Part shown: positions 27,202 to 36,478 of the stretch, one piece after another | Position numbering within the stretch: the first letter of the stretch is position 1 | How the letters are laid out: each line of letters begins with the position of its first letter | Assembly (NCBI RefSeq): GCF_022267555.1 | Contig: NZ_CP073586.1 | Coordinates: 1,116,001 to 1,180,000, forward strand | Length of the DNA: 64,000 bases | Direction: 5' to 3' | DNA from: Proteiniphilum propionicum | GTDB taxonomy: Bacteria; Bacteroidota; Bacteroidia; Bacteroidales; Dysgonomonadaceae | Translations under genes and position numbers: made by a program | Notes under the pieces: model-generated | Databases searched by the model: none | What the model was told of the DNA's origin: nothing | What the model saw: the letters and a program-made list of their open reading frames with translations, nothing else

Positions 27202-29889
27202 TCAGAATTCTTGTCCGATAATGAAGTGGAACTGGCTTCCGCCTTTCTCTCTGTTCCCACGTCCGTAAACAGTGTCAAATCCGTATGCCCAGTCTATCCC
27301 CATTAAACCGATCATTGGGAGGAATATACGTACTCCTGCTCCAGCAGATCGTTTCAGATCGAACGGGTTAAGATCTTTTGCATTCCACCATGCATTCCCC
27401 GCTTCTATGAATGTAACTCCATAAATAGTTGAGTTAGGTTCAAGGATAAACGGATAACGCAATTCCACACCCAGGCGTGTATAAGCCCTTGCTTGTGTAG
27501 CGATTGAGTTGTTCTCATATCCCCTCAAAGCCACATTTTCAGTAGCGAAAGAACTTGTGTAGCCGCTCATCCCGTCACCACCCACATCGAATGTTTCAAA
27601 AGGAGTCTGTTTGTGTTTATTATAGTGTCCCAATATGCCGAATTCAACTCTTGTTGCTATCACAGGAGTCCTTGTAACCGTTAACGGGGTAAGGGGTGTG
27701 AAAGTGCGTATTTTTAACTTCCACTTGTGATATTCGTTCCATTTATATTTTTCAGGGTTGTTATATGCCATTTTGGCATAGTCGTTTCCGTCCCATAAAG
27801 AGAAAGGAGGTGTGGCGTTGACGCTGAGTGTAAACTGTGATCCCGTTCTCGTATAGATGGGGTTATCCGTTGATATGCGAGATAAAGTAAGACCAAGAGT
27901 GATACTGTTGCTCGCTCCTGTCTGGAAAGGAAACTGGTTATATGACCAGTTTTTAAGATCATACCGTTGGTATCCCAGTTCAGCCATAATCTGGAAATAA
28001 TCGTCCGGCCATTCAAGTCGTTTCCCGTACCCTACTGATAATCCGAACATATTAAATATCTGGTTGGGGTCGTATGCATACTCCATCATATCCTGGTAAC
28101 CATAGCCTCCATAGCCTCCATAGCCTCCACCATAACCTCCGTACCCCCCCCCGTAATATGGATAACCTCCGTATCCGTACATGTATGGGTTATAATAGGT
28201 GTTTTGGCTGTAATAACTTTCGTTTAGCCCTGTATATCTTGAAAAGTAGGCGTTTATTGAAAAATGATTCGGCCTTTTCCCTCCAAACCAGGGTTCCACG
28301 AATTGAAATTGATAGGATTGATAATAGCGGCCATTTGTCTGTGCGCTTAATACCAGCGTTTGCCCTTCTCCCTGGGGGATGATACCCCTGCGCATCGACG
28401 GGTTCAGCAGGTTTTGCAAAGAAAAGTTGTTAAGACGCAAACTAAGTTTACCTACCAGTCCGGTAACACCCCATCCGGCAGAGAATTCAATCTGGTCGTT
28501 TCCTTTCGATGTCAGCGGATAGGTAATATCCACGGTCCCATCATCCGGATTGGGGTTTATTCCTCCTGAAATGTCGGCAGAAAGAGCTTCAGGATCGAAG
28601 TGGCCGGTTTGGGCTATCTCACGTACTGAACGTAAAAGGTCCTCTTTGCTGAATACGGCACCCGGTTTTGTCCTCAATTCGCGGCGGATCACATCTTCGT
28701 ACAAGCGATCGTTTCCCTGGATAATAACTCTCTTTATAGTCGCTTTTGGCCCTTCAACAACACGAAGTTCCAGATCAACAGAATCATTTTCGATATTAAT
28801 CTCAACAGGGTCAATATTCGAGAAAAGGTAACCGTTGTTCTGGTAAAGATTCACTGCTGCATCTTCGTCGCTTATAAGCCTTTCCTGCAGTTTTTTCTGA
28901 TTATAAACGTCGCCGGAAGACATATTCAATAATTGAGTCAGTTGTGAAGATGGATATTGAGTATTACCTACCCAGTTGATTGAACGTATATGGTAAAGTG
29001 GCCCTTCTTCTACCAGAATATCTATGTTGACCGTTTTTTCGTTATGTTTATATACTGTATCGCGAATAATTTCAGCGTCCCGATATCCCTTCTCATGATA
29101 CTTATTAAGAAGGTTTTTCTTATCCTCTGCATAGAGATCTTCCACAAATTTCTTTGCGCGGAAAATATTTCTGATTTTTCCTTTCTCATTGGTTTTTTTC
29201 ATCGCGCGTTTCAACTGATTATCAGAAAGGGCTTTATTACCTTCTATGCGGATACTGTTGACCTTGATTTTTTCCTTTTTATCCACTGCAATTTCAAGTA
29301 TCACCTGGTTTTTTTGAGTGGCATCGGGGCGCTGCATTACCCTTACTTCAGCATCGCCGAATCCTTTTTCAGAAAAGAAACTTTTAATTATTGTCTCGGC
29401 TCTGGCTATCTGGGGTGGGGTTATCTGATTACCTTTAACAAAACCTACTTTTTTTTCAATTTCCTCCTGTTCACTTTTCTTCATTCCTGAGTAATGGATG
29501 TCGGTTACCCTCGGACGGTCCGTAAGGCGGATCTCCAACCAGACGCTGTCTCCCTCAATTTTTGTCTGCAAGATCTTTACATCGGAGAAAAGGCCCTGCT
29601 TCCAGAATCTTTTTAGGGCATTTGTGATATCTTCTCCGGGGATCTGTATCTTTTGACCTCTTGATAGCCCCGAAAAACCAACGAGGACGAATTTCTGATC
29701 TTCATACATTGTTCCCTCAACACCCGTTACGTTAATATCGGCAATATAATATTTCTTGGGTGGCGCGGTGTAGTTCACAGTGAGTTCACGTGGTACGGAA
29801 GAGCGTACAGTATCAATGGCCTGCGCAAGCGACGCCGACTGTGACAATATTATAAATAACAGAAGTAAATTGAATATTTTCTTCGACAT
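27202..29889 (-). CDS. bamA: BamA/Omp85 outer-membrane protein assembly factor
   Basis: 895 residues. Signal peptide (ending SASLAQA), about five POTRA domains between residues 45 and 450 (for example YIADINVTGVEGTMYEDQKF and IKVNSIRIEGNKALSDNQL), then a 16-strand barrel with the late VRIFLPMIGLMGIDWAYGFD and a C-terminal aromatic (IGQEF). A low-complexity Gly/Tyr stretch at about residues 563-605 interrupts the barrel and probably forms a surface loop. It catalyses insertion of outer-membrane proteins, including the SusC-type receptors and PorG encoded in this window. Lies between uppS and two ompH genes. Confidence 0.95.
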   Translation of the reverse strand: MSKKIFNLLLLFIILSQSASLAQAIDTVRSSVPRELTVNYTAPPKKYYIADINVTGVEGTMYEDQKFVLVGFSGLSRGQKIQIPGEDITNALKRFWKQGLFSDVKILQTKIEGDSVWLEIRLTDRPRVTDIHYSGMKKSEQEEIEKKVGFVKGNQITPPQIARAETIIKSFFSEKGFGDAEVRVMQRPDATQKNQVILEIAVDKKEKIKVNSIRIEGNKALSDNQLKRAMKKTNEKGKIRNIFRAKKFVEDLYAEDKKNLLNKYHEKGYRDAEIIRDTVYKHNEKTVNIDILVEEGPLYHIRSINWVGNTQYPSSQLTQLLNMSSGDVYNQKKLQERLISDEDAAVNLYQNNGYLFSNIDPVEINIENDSVDLELRVVEGPKATIKRVIIQGNDRLYEDVIRRELRTKPGAVFSKEDLLRSVREIAQTGHFDPEALSADISGGINPNPDDGTVDITYPLTSKGNDQIEFSAGWGVTGLVGKLSLRLNNFSLQNLLNPSMRRGIIPQGEGQTLVLSAQTNGRYYQSYQFQFVEPWFGGKRPNHFSINAYFSRYTGLNESYYSQNTYYNPYMYGYGGYPYYGGGYGGYGGGYGGYGGYGYQDMMEYAYDPNQIFNMFGLSVGYGKRLEWPDDYFQIMAELGYQRYDLKNWSYNQFPFQTGASNSITLGLTLSRISTDNPIYTRTGSQFTLSVNATPPFSLWDGNDYAKMAYNNPEKYKWNEYHKWKLKIRTFTPLTPLTVTRTPVIATRVEFGILGHYNKHKQTPFETFDVGGDGMSGYTSSFATENVALRGYENNSIATQARAYTRLGVELRYPFILEPNSTIYGVTFIEAGNAWWNAKDLNPFDLKRSAGAGVRIFLPMIGLMGIDWAYGFDTVYGRGNREKGGSQFHFIIGQEF

Positions 29890-29943
29890 TGTGATAAATT
29901 TCTTTGCAACGACTCTCTTTTGTTCTGTATGGAACTATTATTG

Positions 29944-30687
29944 TTAGATCTCAATCTGTTCACTGATTTTACCGTATCTTCTTTCTCGCCCCTGATAATC
30001 AAGGATAGCTTCGTACAATTCTTCTTCTCCGAAATCGGGCCAGAACGTTTCCGTAAAATAAAATTCCGCATAAGCACATTGCCAAAGAAGAAAATTACTT
30101 ATTCGTTGTTCTCCGCCTGTTCGTACCAGTAGGTCGGGATCAGGGAAATCGCGTGTGGATAGATAACTGCCAATGGTTTCTTCATCAATATCTTTTTCCT
30201 GTAAGACACCTTTGGCAACGTCGCCGGCGATTTTTCTGGCGGCATTTGTCAGCTCCCATTTCGATGAATAACTTAATGCAATCACCATGGTAATACGTGT
30301 GCCACCCTCCGTATCGCGGATACATCCTTCTAAAGCTGTCCTGGCGTACTCAGGCAATCTATTCATGTCGCCTATACACAGAATCTTGACTCCATTCTTT
30401 TTTAACTCGTCAGTTTCCCTGGAGATGGCATATACCATTAAATCCATCAGCCCACTAACCTCTTCACTGGGACGATTCCAGTTCTCAGTAGAAAAAGCAT
30501 AAAGTGTAAGATATTGAACAGATGCTTTGGCTGAGGCTTCAACTATTTTTTTTATAGCTTTTACACCTTCTTTATGCCCTTCGCCTCTATCAAGGCCTCT
30601 GGCTTTTGCCCATCGTCCGTTACCGTCCATAATAATAGCTATGTGGACGGGAATGCGGTTTTTATCTAGTTTGTCAAATAACGACAT
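29944..30687 (-). CDS. uppS: Isoprenyl (undecaprenyl) diphosphate synthase
   Basis: 247 residues, cis-prenyltransferase making the lipid carrier for peptidoglycan and surface glycans. It has the catalytic Asp in [25 protein letters not shown], and the distal [22 protein letters not shown] signature. Start follows the porG-like gene by 20 bp, indicating one transcript. Confidence 0.95.
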   Translation of the reverse strand: [247 protein letters not shown]

Positions 30688-30707
30688 CTCTATTAACGGC
30701 TATATAG

Positions 30708-31418
30708 TTAATTACCATGACACGGATCATTGCGCATTCCGAATTCCCATGTCAGGTAAATCATAGTTAATGAATACCAATCCCGGTTTTTTAGGATACT
30801 GCTTTCAATTCCGTATGGATTCTTTAAGCTCCATTCCTCATCTGTTCCGGTAACATCGAAATCGTCGCCAAACAGTTTACGAAAAGAAAACTCAAAACCG
30901 ATATGCAGTCTGTTTTTTAATTTACATTTAAAACCTGCCCCAAAAGGCAAGTTCGCATTCAGGAACTCACTTTTACCCGTGGCATACGTCACTCCGGTGC
31001 CGGCAAACAGATAGGGGGTATATCGTTTAGTGCCTCTGTAAGCAAACTTATCACTGTAGGGGAAGAAATTGAACTCCACCTGAGCCCCTATCTCCGCGAA
31101 TGTACGGTGAAAAGATGCCTTTTGGTCAAAAGGAAACCTGTTTCCCGAGTCTTCGCTGTTGCCTGAAACTGTTCCTGCAATAAGGTTCGCCTTTATTGCC
31201 CAATAAAAGTTGATGTTATATCTGAACAGGATACCGCTTGCTATGCCCGGGTTGAGATAAAGTTTTGATCTATTGGCATCACCCATATAAAACGATGTCC
31301 CCGCTGCTCCGCCAATCTCATATTTATAATCCTGGGGAAACATGTATGCAGAGAATGTGATAAATAGAAGGGTGAACACCCAAAAAGGGATAAAATTTGA
31401 TTTTTCTTGAATTTTCAT
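30708..31418 (-). CDS. porG: PorG-like outer-membrane beta-barrel protein (DUF6089 family)
   Basis: 236 residues. Signal peptide (about 1-28) and an eight-strand-like barrel pattern of alternating residues (YEIGGAAGTSFYMGDANRS, YTPYLFAGTGVTY, LPFGAGFKCKLKNRLHIGFEFSFRKLF). The gene order porG-uppS-bamA-ompH-ompH is the one seen in Porphyromonas gingivalis, where PorG is part of the type IX secretion system. Homologues also occur in species without a working T9SS, and no T9SS cargo tail was seen in this window. The secretion role is therefore open. Confidence 0.75.
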   Translation of the reverse strand: MKIQEKSNFIPFWVFTLLFITFSAYMFPQDYKYEIGGAAGTSFYMGDANRSKLYLNPGIASGILFRYNINFYWAIKANLIAGTVSGNSEDSGNRFPFDQKASFHRTFAEIGAQVEFNFFPYSDKFAYRGTKRYTPYLFAGTGVTYATGKSEFLNANLPFGAGFKCKLKNRLHIGFEFSFRKLFGDDFDVTGTDEEWSLKNPYGIESSILKNRDWYSLTMIYLTWEFGMRNDPCHGN

Positions 31419-31498
31419 TCTTTCGTTACTGATTGGGTTACTCTACCCTTATTAACGAAGAACAGGTTCATAAATTATCCTCTTACAACAAATGTTTA

Positions 31499-32854
31499 TC
31501 AATTCAGTGCAAATTTATTAAGCCTTCCTCTCCACACATCAACAATTTGATCCTGGGTTGAAGATATTCCGCCGAATATCCATATATAGTTATTTGCATC
31601 TACAATAACGGATGCATTAGTTCTGTAGCTGAATTCTGCAGGAAAAGCCTGATTATCCGCCGATTTTTTCCAGTCGAGGCCAAAATTGTCCGAATAGATA
31701 AGCATGTTTTTTTCTGACGATGCTGTAATCATATAGGGTTTATTGTCATAGAAAAACAACCTGCTGCCTTTCAGTGATACAGATGCAGGTTTTCTTGCAG
31801 TGATATGAGTGATGATACCATCTTTTTCCTGAAGTATAAAGATGTCGTTGTTGCTGTTGTTGTCCGCACTGTATCCTCCTGACAGAATGATGTATTTTAC
31901 CCCGAAAGAGAGGTCATTTTTCACTTTCGCGGCTGAATAGTCCTTAATGGGAATATTACCCGGAACGCTGTTCAGAAGTTTGATTTCAGAGAAATCTTTC
32001 GATTTGGCAAACATCAGAGAACCGTTATTGTTTACCGTAATCAAGATATCTCCACCTGATGCAGATGGGAGTACTTCGTAAATAGCCTCCACGTCGTAAT
32101 TTGTGGCAATCTGACTCCAGATGATCCCATCGGTAGATTTATAGACTTTTTTTGTTGCCTCATCTAGCACGAAGGCAAGGTCCCCTGATACCACAAGAGA
32201 TGAAAACCTTACGCTATTGGGTAATCCTGTCAGGTTAGCCTTGCTCCAGTTAACTCCATCGGCCACAACTGACGTCATAGCGTCTATTTCCGTTCCCGAT
32301 TTGTAATAGGTGATGAACCGGTTGTTGAAAACAACAGTTTTTTGCTCATCTGCCTGCGATGGTATATAATTATCCGTTTTGTTTTCCCATGTGATCAAAT
32401 ATGGATCCTGTTGATAAACATTTAGTCGGAAGTGGTATATTTTTGAGTTGATCCCATCTGGTGCCGTTGTGGTTATCTTGAGTAACCGTGATAGAGCAAC
32501 CGAGTCGGACTGTACCCAAGCGTATGAAGAGTCTGGCACAAGAAGCAACATAACGAGGCTGAAAGGGCTATAGCCATTTGCTCCCGTAATATTCATGACC
32601 ACGCTGTCCACATTAAATTGAAATGGTAAAGGCTCCTTGTTGAAGATCATCCCGTTAACCTGGTCAATAGTGAATGCAGTTGCTGGTAACAACCTGGAAG
32701 TGTCTGCCTTGGACGACAGAGAGAAAGCATAAATCTGTGCATCAGGCGAATATTCCACATTGTTGTCGGATGAATTAAGGCAAGAGGATAGAAACAAAAG
32801 GTTCATGACAATCACCGATGCCCAAAGGAAATATTTAGATATCATTAGTTTCAA
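31499..32854 (-). CDS. DUF6242-like lipoprotein with kelch/propeller-type C-terminus
   Basis: 451 residues. Lipoprotein signal with lipobox LSSC (Cys at about 25). An Ig-like N-terminal domain (about 40-150) resembles the DUF6242 type. A beta-propeller-like part follows, with repeated phrases such as SFSTDGIIWSQ-type and YSDNFGLDWKK blades (about 160-451). Likely surface or periplasmic. Sits between ribD and the porG-bamA series; the link to either is not evident. Function unknown. Confidence 0.65.
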   Translation of the reverse strand: MKLMISKYFLWASVIVMNLLFLSSCLNSSDNNVEYSPDAQIYAFSLSSKADTSRLLPATAFTIDQVNGMIFNKEPLPFQFNVDSVVMNITGANGYSPFSLVMLLLVPDSSYAWVQSDSVALSRLLKITTTAPDGINSKIYHFRLNVYQQDPYLITWENKTDNYIPSQADEQKTVVFNNRFITYYKSGTEIDAMTSVVADGVNWSKANLTGLPNSVRFSSLVVSGDLAFVLDEATKKVYKSTDGIIWSQIATNYDVEAIYEVLPSASGGDILITVNNNGSLMFAKSKDFSEIKLLNSVPGNIPIKDYSAAKVKNDLSFGVKYIILSGGYSADNNSNNDIFILQEKDGIITHITARKPASVSLKGSRLFFYDNKPYMITASSEKNMLIYSDNFGLDWKKSADNQAFPAEFSYRTNASVIVDANNYIWIFGGISSTQDQIVDVWRGRLNKFALN

Positions 32855-32927
32855 ATATATTGTATACCACGTTTATGATATGCAAAAGTAGGAAGATTTT
32901 TCGCTTAAACCATACCAAAATGAATAT

Positions 32928-33998
32928 TTAAAGAAAATTTCGAGTTATTTCACTCTTTAAATGGAATTGCAACGAATTTAGATACTTTTCAACACTGATT
33001 GTTTTACCCTTTATTTCCGGTGCTTTTACACCCGAAAAAAGCTTTTTGTCAGAAATCTCTACATAAGCTTCATCCCATAGGCTTTTCTCTATGAATGAGT
33101 TTAGCAGGCTTGTGCCGCCTTCAACGAGCAATGAGTATATCTTTTCATTGTACAGGCTACTTAAAATTTGCCTGTTGGTATCTTTGGTAAAATCAATTTC
33201 AATATATTTCACCTGCTTGTTATCTTTATCAATAGCTGGCGCCGATGCGGTAAAAACAATAGCAGGAGCTGAACCGTCGAAGAGGGCCGAGTTCGCTGGT
33301 ATCTTGTTCTCCCTGTCAATAACGATTCTGGAGGGGTGGGGGCCAAACCACTTTCTGGCAGTCAGTTGAGGGTTATCCAAGAGAGCCGTTTTGGTGCCAA
33401 CAATAATTCCCTGTGCATGAGTTCGAAATTTATGAACAACTGTGTTTGTAAAGCTATTTGATATTTTCGCAGGTGCCATGTCATCTATTGAGTCCCGTAT
33501 AACATCAATGAAACCGTCTTTGCTTTGTGCCCATTTCAGCATCACAAACGGCCTTTTGAAGAGTTGGTTCACGAAGAACATTTTATTCAACTCGCATGCT
33601 TCCTCACCCATTATTCCCACTGTTACATCAATGCCGTTATTGCTCATTATTTCAATTCCCTTGCCAGACACCGCCGGATTAGGATCTTTAATGGCCAGCA
33701 CCACTCTTGGTATCTTATTAGAGACTATCATTTGTGCGCATGGAGGTGTTTTGCCGTGGTGTGAGCATGGTTCCAAAGATACATAAAGGGTTGAATCCCG
33801 CAGGAGTGAAACATCTTTCACTGAGGCAATGGCGTTTACTTCGGCGTGAGGGCCCCCATATTGCCGGTGATATCCTTCCCCAATTATTTTGTTGCAATGT
33901 ACAATAACGGCTCCTACCAGCGGATTCGGCTTTGTAAAGCCTTCTCCTTTTAGGGCAAGTTGCAGGCACCGGTCCATAAATATAGGATTTATCTCCAT
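32928..33998 (-). CDS. ribD: Bifunctional riboflavin deaminase/reductase
   Basis: 356 residues from the ATG at 33998. A TTG nine codons upstream is in frame but unlikely. The N-terminal deaminase domain (about 1-145) has the zinc motifs HAEVNAI and PCSHHGKTPPC. The C-terminal reductase domain (about 150-355) shows FVMLKWAQSKDGF and LLVEGGTSLLNSFI. It performs steps two and three of riboflavin synthesis. Divergent from prmC. Confidence 0.94.
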   Translation of the reverse strand: MEINPIFMDRCLQLALKGEGFTKPNPLVGAVIVHCNKIIGEGYHRQYGGPHAEVNAIASVKDVSLLRDSTLYVSLEPCSHHGKTPPCAQMIVSNKIPRVVLAIKDPNPAVSGKGIEIMSNNGIDVTVGIMGEEACELNKMFFVNQLFKRPFVMLKWAQSKDGFIDVIRDSIDDMAPAKISNSFTNTVVHKFRTHAQGIIVGTKTALLDNPQLTARKWFGPHPSRIVIDRENKIPANSALFDGSAPAIVFTASAPAIDKDNKQVKYIEIDFTKDTNRQILSSLYNEKIYSLLVEGGTSLLNSFIEKSLWDEAYVEISDKKLFSGVKAPEIKGKTISVEKYLNSLQFHLKSEITRNFL

Positions 33999-34004
33999 TT
34001 TAGC

Positions 34005-34012
34005 TATCTTTG
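34005..34012 (+). promoter_or_regulatory. Possible -7 box for prmC
   Basis: TATCTTTG matches TAnnTTTG in the ribD-prmC divergent gap. No -33 TTTG is seen upstream, so the call is weak. Confidence 0.35.
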
Positions 34013-34090
34013 TTGAATCAGACAACGGCCGTTTTACAACGACTCTGATTTAATTATTTGGGCATATTTGTTATACAGATTATTCAAAAA

Positions 34091-34927
34091 ATGAGGCATT
34101 TCGTTGACCATCTACGGCGTGAATTGAATGGATTGTATTCCAATCAGGAAATTATTGCGCTTGCCCGCCTTCTTATAGAAGAGATATATAATATCCCTTT
34201 TGGTTCTGTAAGTGACAAAATTAATAATTTATCCTTTTCCCGAACAAGAAAAGTCAATGATATTATATCCAGGCTTAAAAACGGAGAGCCTGTGCAGTAT
34301 ATATTGGGGAGGACTGAGTTTTACGGATTGTCGTTCATCGTGACTCCCGACGTGCTTATTCCCCGTCCCGAGACTGAAGAGCTTGTGGAGTGGGTATTGT
34401 ATGAAAATAAATATGAGACAGGTAAGGTTTTGGATATAGGAACGGGCAGTGGATGCATTGCAGTTGCCCTGGCAAAAAAAATGGCTCCGGCTGAAGTATA
34501 TGCCTGGGATATATCTGACAATGCGCTTTTAGTTGCTGTTGAAAACGCCCGGATTAATGATGCAGTTGTACATTTTGCCCACAGGGACATATTTCAGCCA
34601 TTCAATACAGATATTTTTTACAATGTGATCGTGAGTAATCCGCCTTATGTGATGGAGTCTGAAAAAGAGGAGATGGAAAGGAGTGTGCTTAGCTTTGAAC
34701 CCCATAAAGCGCTGTTTGTTCCTGATAATAAACCGCTGTTGTTCTATGAACGGATTGCTGATATAGCGTTTGAGGCGTTAAGCAATAGGGGTAAACTCTA
34801 TTTTGAAATAAACAGGGATAAAGGTGCAGAGATACAAAGTATGCTCCTTGACAGGGGATTTGTTTCTGTGGAGTTACGAAAAGATATTTCCGGCAATTGG
34901 CGAATGATTCGTGCTGAGAAGCCATGA
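34091..34927 (+). CDS. prmC: Peptide-chain release factor glutamine methyltransferase
   Basis: 278 residues from the ATG at 34091, preferred to an upstream TTG. Methylates the GGQ glutamine of release factors RF1/RF2. The SAM motif VLDIGTGSGCIAVALAKK and the substrate-binding NPPY (VSNPPYVMESE) are clear, and the N-terminal helical domain contains VQYILGRTEFYGL. recX follows within 5 bp. Confidence 0.94.
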   Translation: MRHFVDHLRRELNGLYSNQEIIALARLLIEEIYNIPFGSVSDKINNLSFSRTRKVNDIISRLKNGEPVQYILGRTEFYGLSFIVTPDVLIPRPETEELVEWVLYENKYETGKVLDIGTGSGCIAVALAKKMAPAEVYAWDISDNALLVAVENARINDAVVHFAHRDIFQPFNTDIFYNVIVSNPPYVMESEKEEMERSVLSFEPHKALFVPDNKPLLFYERIADIAFEALSNRGKLYFEINRDKGAEIQSMLLDRGFVSVELRKDISGNWRMIRAEKP

Positions 34928-34931
34928 CAAA

Positions 34932-35423
34932 ATGAATGAAGACAGAAAAATAATTACAGAGGAGCAGGCATTTGCACGAATGGCACGTACCTGTTCACAA
35001 AAAGAGTGCTGTAGGTTCGATGTACGAAAGAAACTTTCGGGAATGAACTTATCTGAACAGGCTGTGGAAAAAATCATAGAAATGCTGATAGCCGGGAAAT
35101 TTATTGATGATAAAAGGTTTATCCGGAGCTTTATAAATGATAAGCTTCATTTTAATAAATGGGGAAGAATAAAAATTGAAGCCTCGCTGCGACAAAAGCA
35201 TGTTCCTAAAGAGCTGATTGATGAGGTGTTTTCGGAATTTTCCTCCAGCGATTTGAACGAGCCGTTGCAGCCGTTGCTTGAAAAAAAGATAAAAACAATA
35301 ACTGCTGGTTCTGAATACGAGAGAAATGGTAAGCTTATTCGTTATGCACTTGGAAGGGGCTTTCCAATAAGTGAGATTTTGCGATGTATGAAAAGAATGA
35401 ACCTCGATAATATTCCCGATTAA
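34932..35423 (+). CDS. recX: RecX-family regulatory protein
   Basis: 163 residues from the ATG at 34932, which lies just after the prmC stop; an upstream GTG overlapping prmC is possible. Three-helix repeats typical of RecX are visible: CSQKECCRFDVRKKLSGMNLS, AGKFIDDKRFIRSFINDKLHFNKWG and the C-terminal LIRYALGRGFPISEIL. RecX usually restrains RecA filaments. Confidence 0.86.
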   Translation: MNEDRKIITEEQAFARMARTCSQKECCRFDVRKKLSGMNLSEQAVEKIIEMLIAGKFIDDKRFIRSFINDKLHFNKWGRIKIEASLRQKHVPKELIDEVFSEFSSSDLNEPLQPLLEKKIKTITAGSEYERNGKLIRYALGRGFPISEILRCMKRMNLDNIPD

Positions 35424-35506
35424 ACAGGCGTCTGACTCCGTGACAATTAGCCGGACAATCGGGATTGGCGATCCGATAAATATTTGTTATAGATAATCAG
35501 GTGGAT

Positions 35507-36217
35507 ATGAGAAGTCTAAGAGGAAAATTCCGGTTGATAGTAAAAGAATTCTCAAACCTTTTTTTTCCGAATGTGTGTGTAATCTGTGGCGAGGAGTTAC
35601 TAAGCTCTGAGGTGGGTGCATGCCTGAAATGTTTGTATAGGCTTCCCAAAACAAATAATTTCAGACATTCTGGCAATGCTGCAGAAAAGCTTATGGCGGG
35701 CAGGATTCCTTTTGAGCGGATTGCTTCCTATTGTGTTTATGCAAAAGGGGGTATGCTTGCCCCCCTGATATATCATCTTAAATATTATCACGGTAAAGAG
35801 ATCGGCCTCCTGCTTGGCAGAATGTTCGGTAAAGATCTTGTGGAAAGTGATTTTCTTAAACCTGTGGATATGATAGTACCTGTTCCGCTGCATCCTAAGA
35901 AAGAGAAAAAACGTGGCTACAACCAGGCTTATCTCATTTCGAAAGGATTATCGGAAGCAACTTCTCTTCCTGTATCGTCTGGGAACCTGGTCAGGATAAT
36001 ATATAACCCCACGCAGACCAAACGCACCAAGACGCAACGCTGGGAGAATGTCAGGGATATTTTCAGTGTTAACGATCCCGCGGAATTTGAACAAAAACAC
36101 CTCCTTCTGGTTGACGACGTGATTACTACCGGTTCAACTTTGGAAGCTTGCGGAGTGGCATTACATCAATGCAAAAATCTGAAAATTAGTATAGCTACAC
36201 TGGGAGAGGTTTTTTAA
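35507..36217 (+). CDS. comF: ComF-family phosphoribosyltransferase-like protein
   Basis: 236 residues from the ATG at 35507 (a GTG two codons upstream is an alternative). An N-terminal zinc-finger CVICGEELLSSEVGACLKC is followed by a type I PRTase domain with the PRPP loop LLVDDVITTGSTL and the conserved RGYNQAYLISKGL. ComF proteins are linked to DNA uptake in naturally competent bacteria; here no other competence genes are near. Confidence 0.87.
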   Translation: MRSLRGKFRLIVKEFSNLFFPNVCVICGEELLSSEVGACLKCLYRLPKTNNFRHSGNAAEKLMAGRIPFERIASYCVYAKGGMLAPLIYHLKYYHGKEIGLLLGRMFGKDLVESDFLKPVDMIVPVPLHPKKEKKRGYNQAYLISKGLSEATSLPVSSGNLVRIIYNPTQTKRTKTQRWENVRDIFSVNDPAEFEQKHLLLVDDVITTGSTLEACGVALHQCKNLKISIATLGEVF

Positions 36218-36262
36218 TTGTATTTTTATTTAAAATAACATTCAAATCATCTTTAAAAAGCT

Positions 36263-36270
36263 TACTTTTG
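36263..36270 (+). promoter_or_regulatory. Possible -7 box for pyrE, with long leader
   Basis: TACTTTTG fits TAnnTTTG. The leader to pyrE would be about 200 nt and contains a 26-codon ORF (36286-36363). No clear terminator hairpin was found in the leader. Confidence 0.4.
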
Positions 36271-36478
36271 TAGTTAGTCTGCATAATGGTCATCAAGAAA
36301 TATGAAGCTGGCATGATTAAAACAATAATTAAATGCGTGAAGGGAGTGGTTATTTCCATTTAGCTAAATGATCAGAGGCCAAACTTGTTTAGACTAGGTT
36401 ATTGCGGATAAATACCCAATTCCGGTGGTATATTAATTATCAAGGGCCAGATACAACTAAAAGAATAAAATTAATTGT

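Noticed and set aside
34058-34090. TTG-started extension of PrmC
   Set aside because: The ATG at 34091 begins the conserved region; the upstream codons have no similarity to the family and overlap the promoter area.
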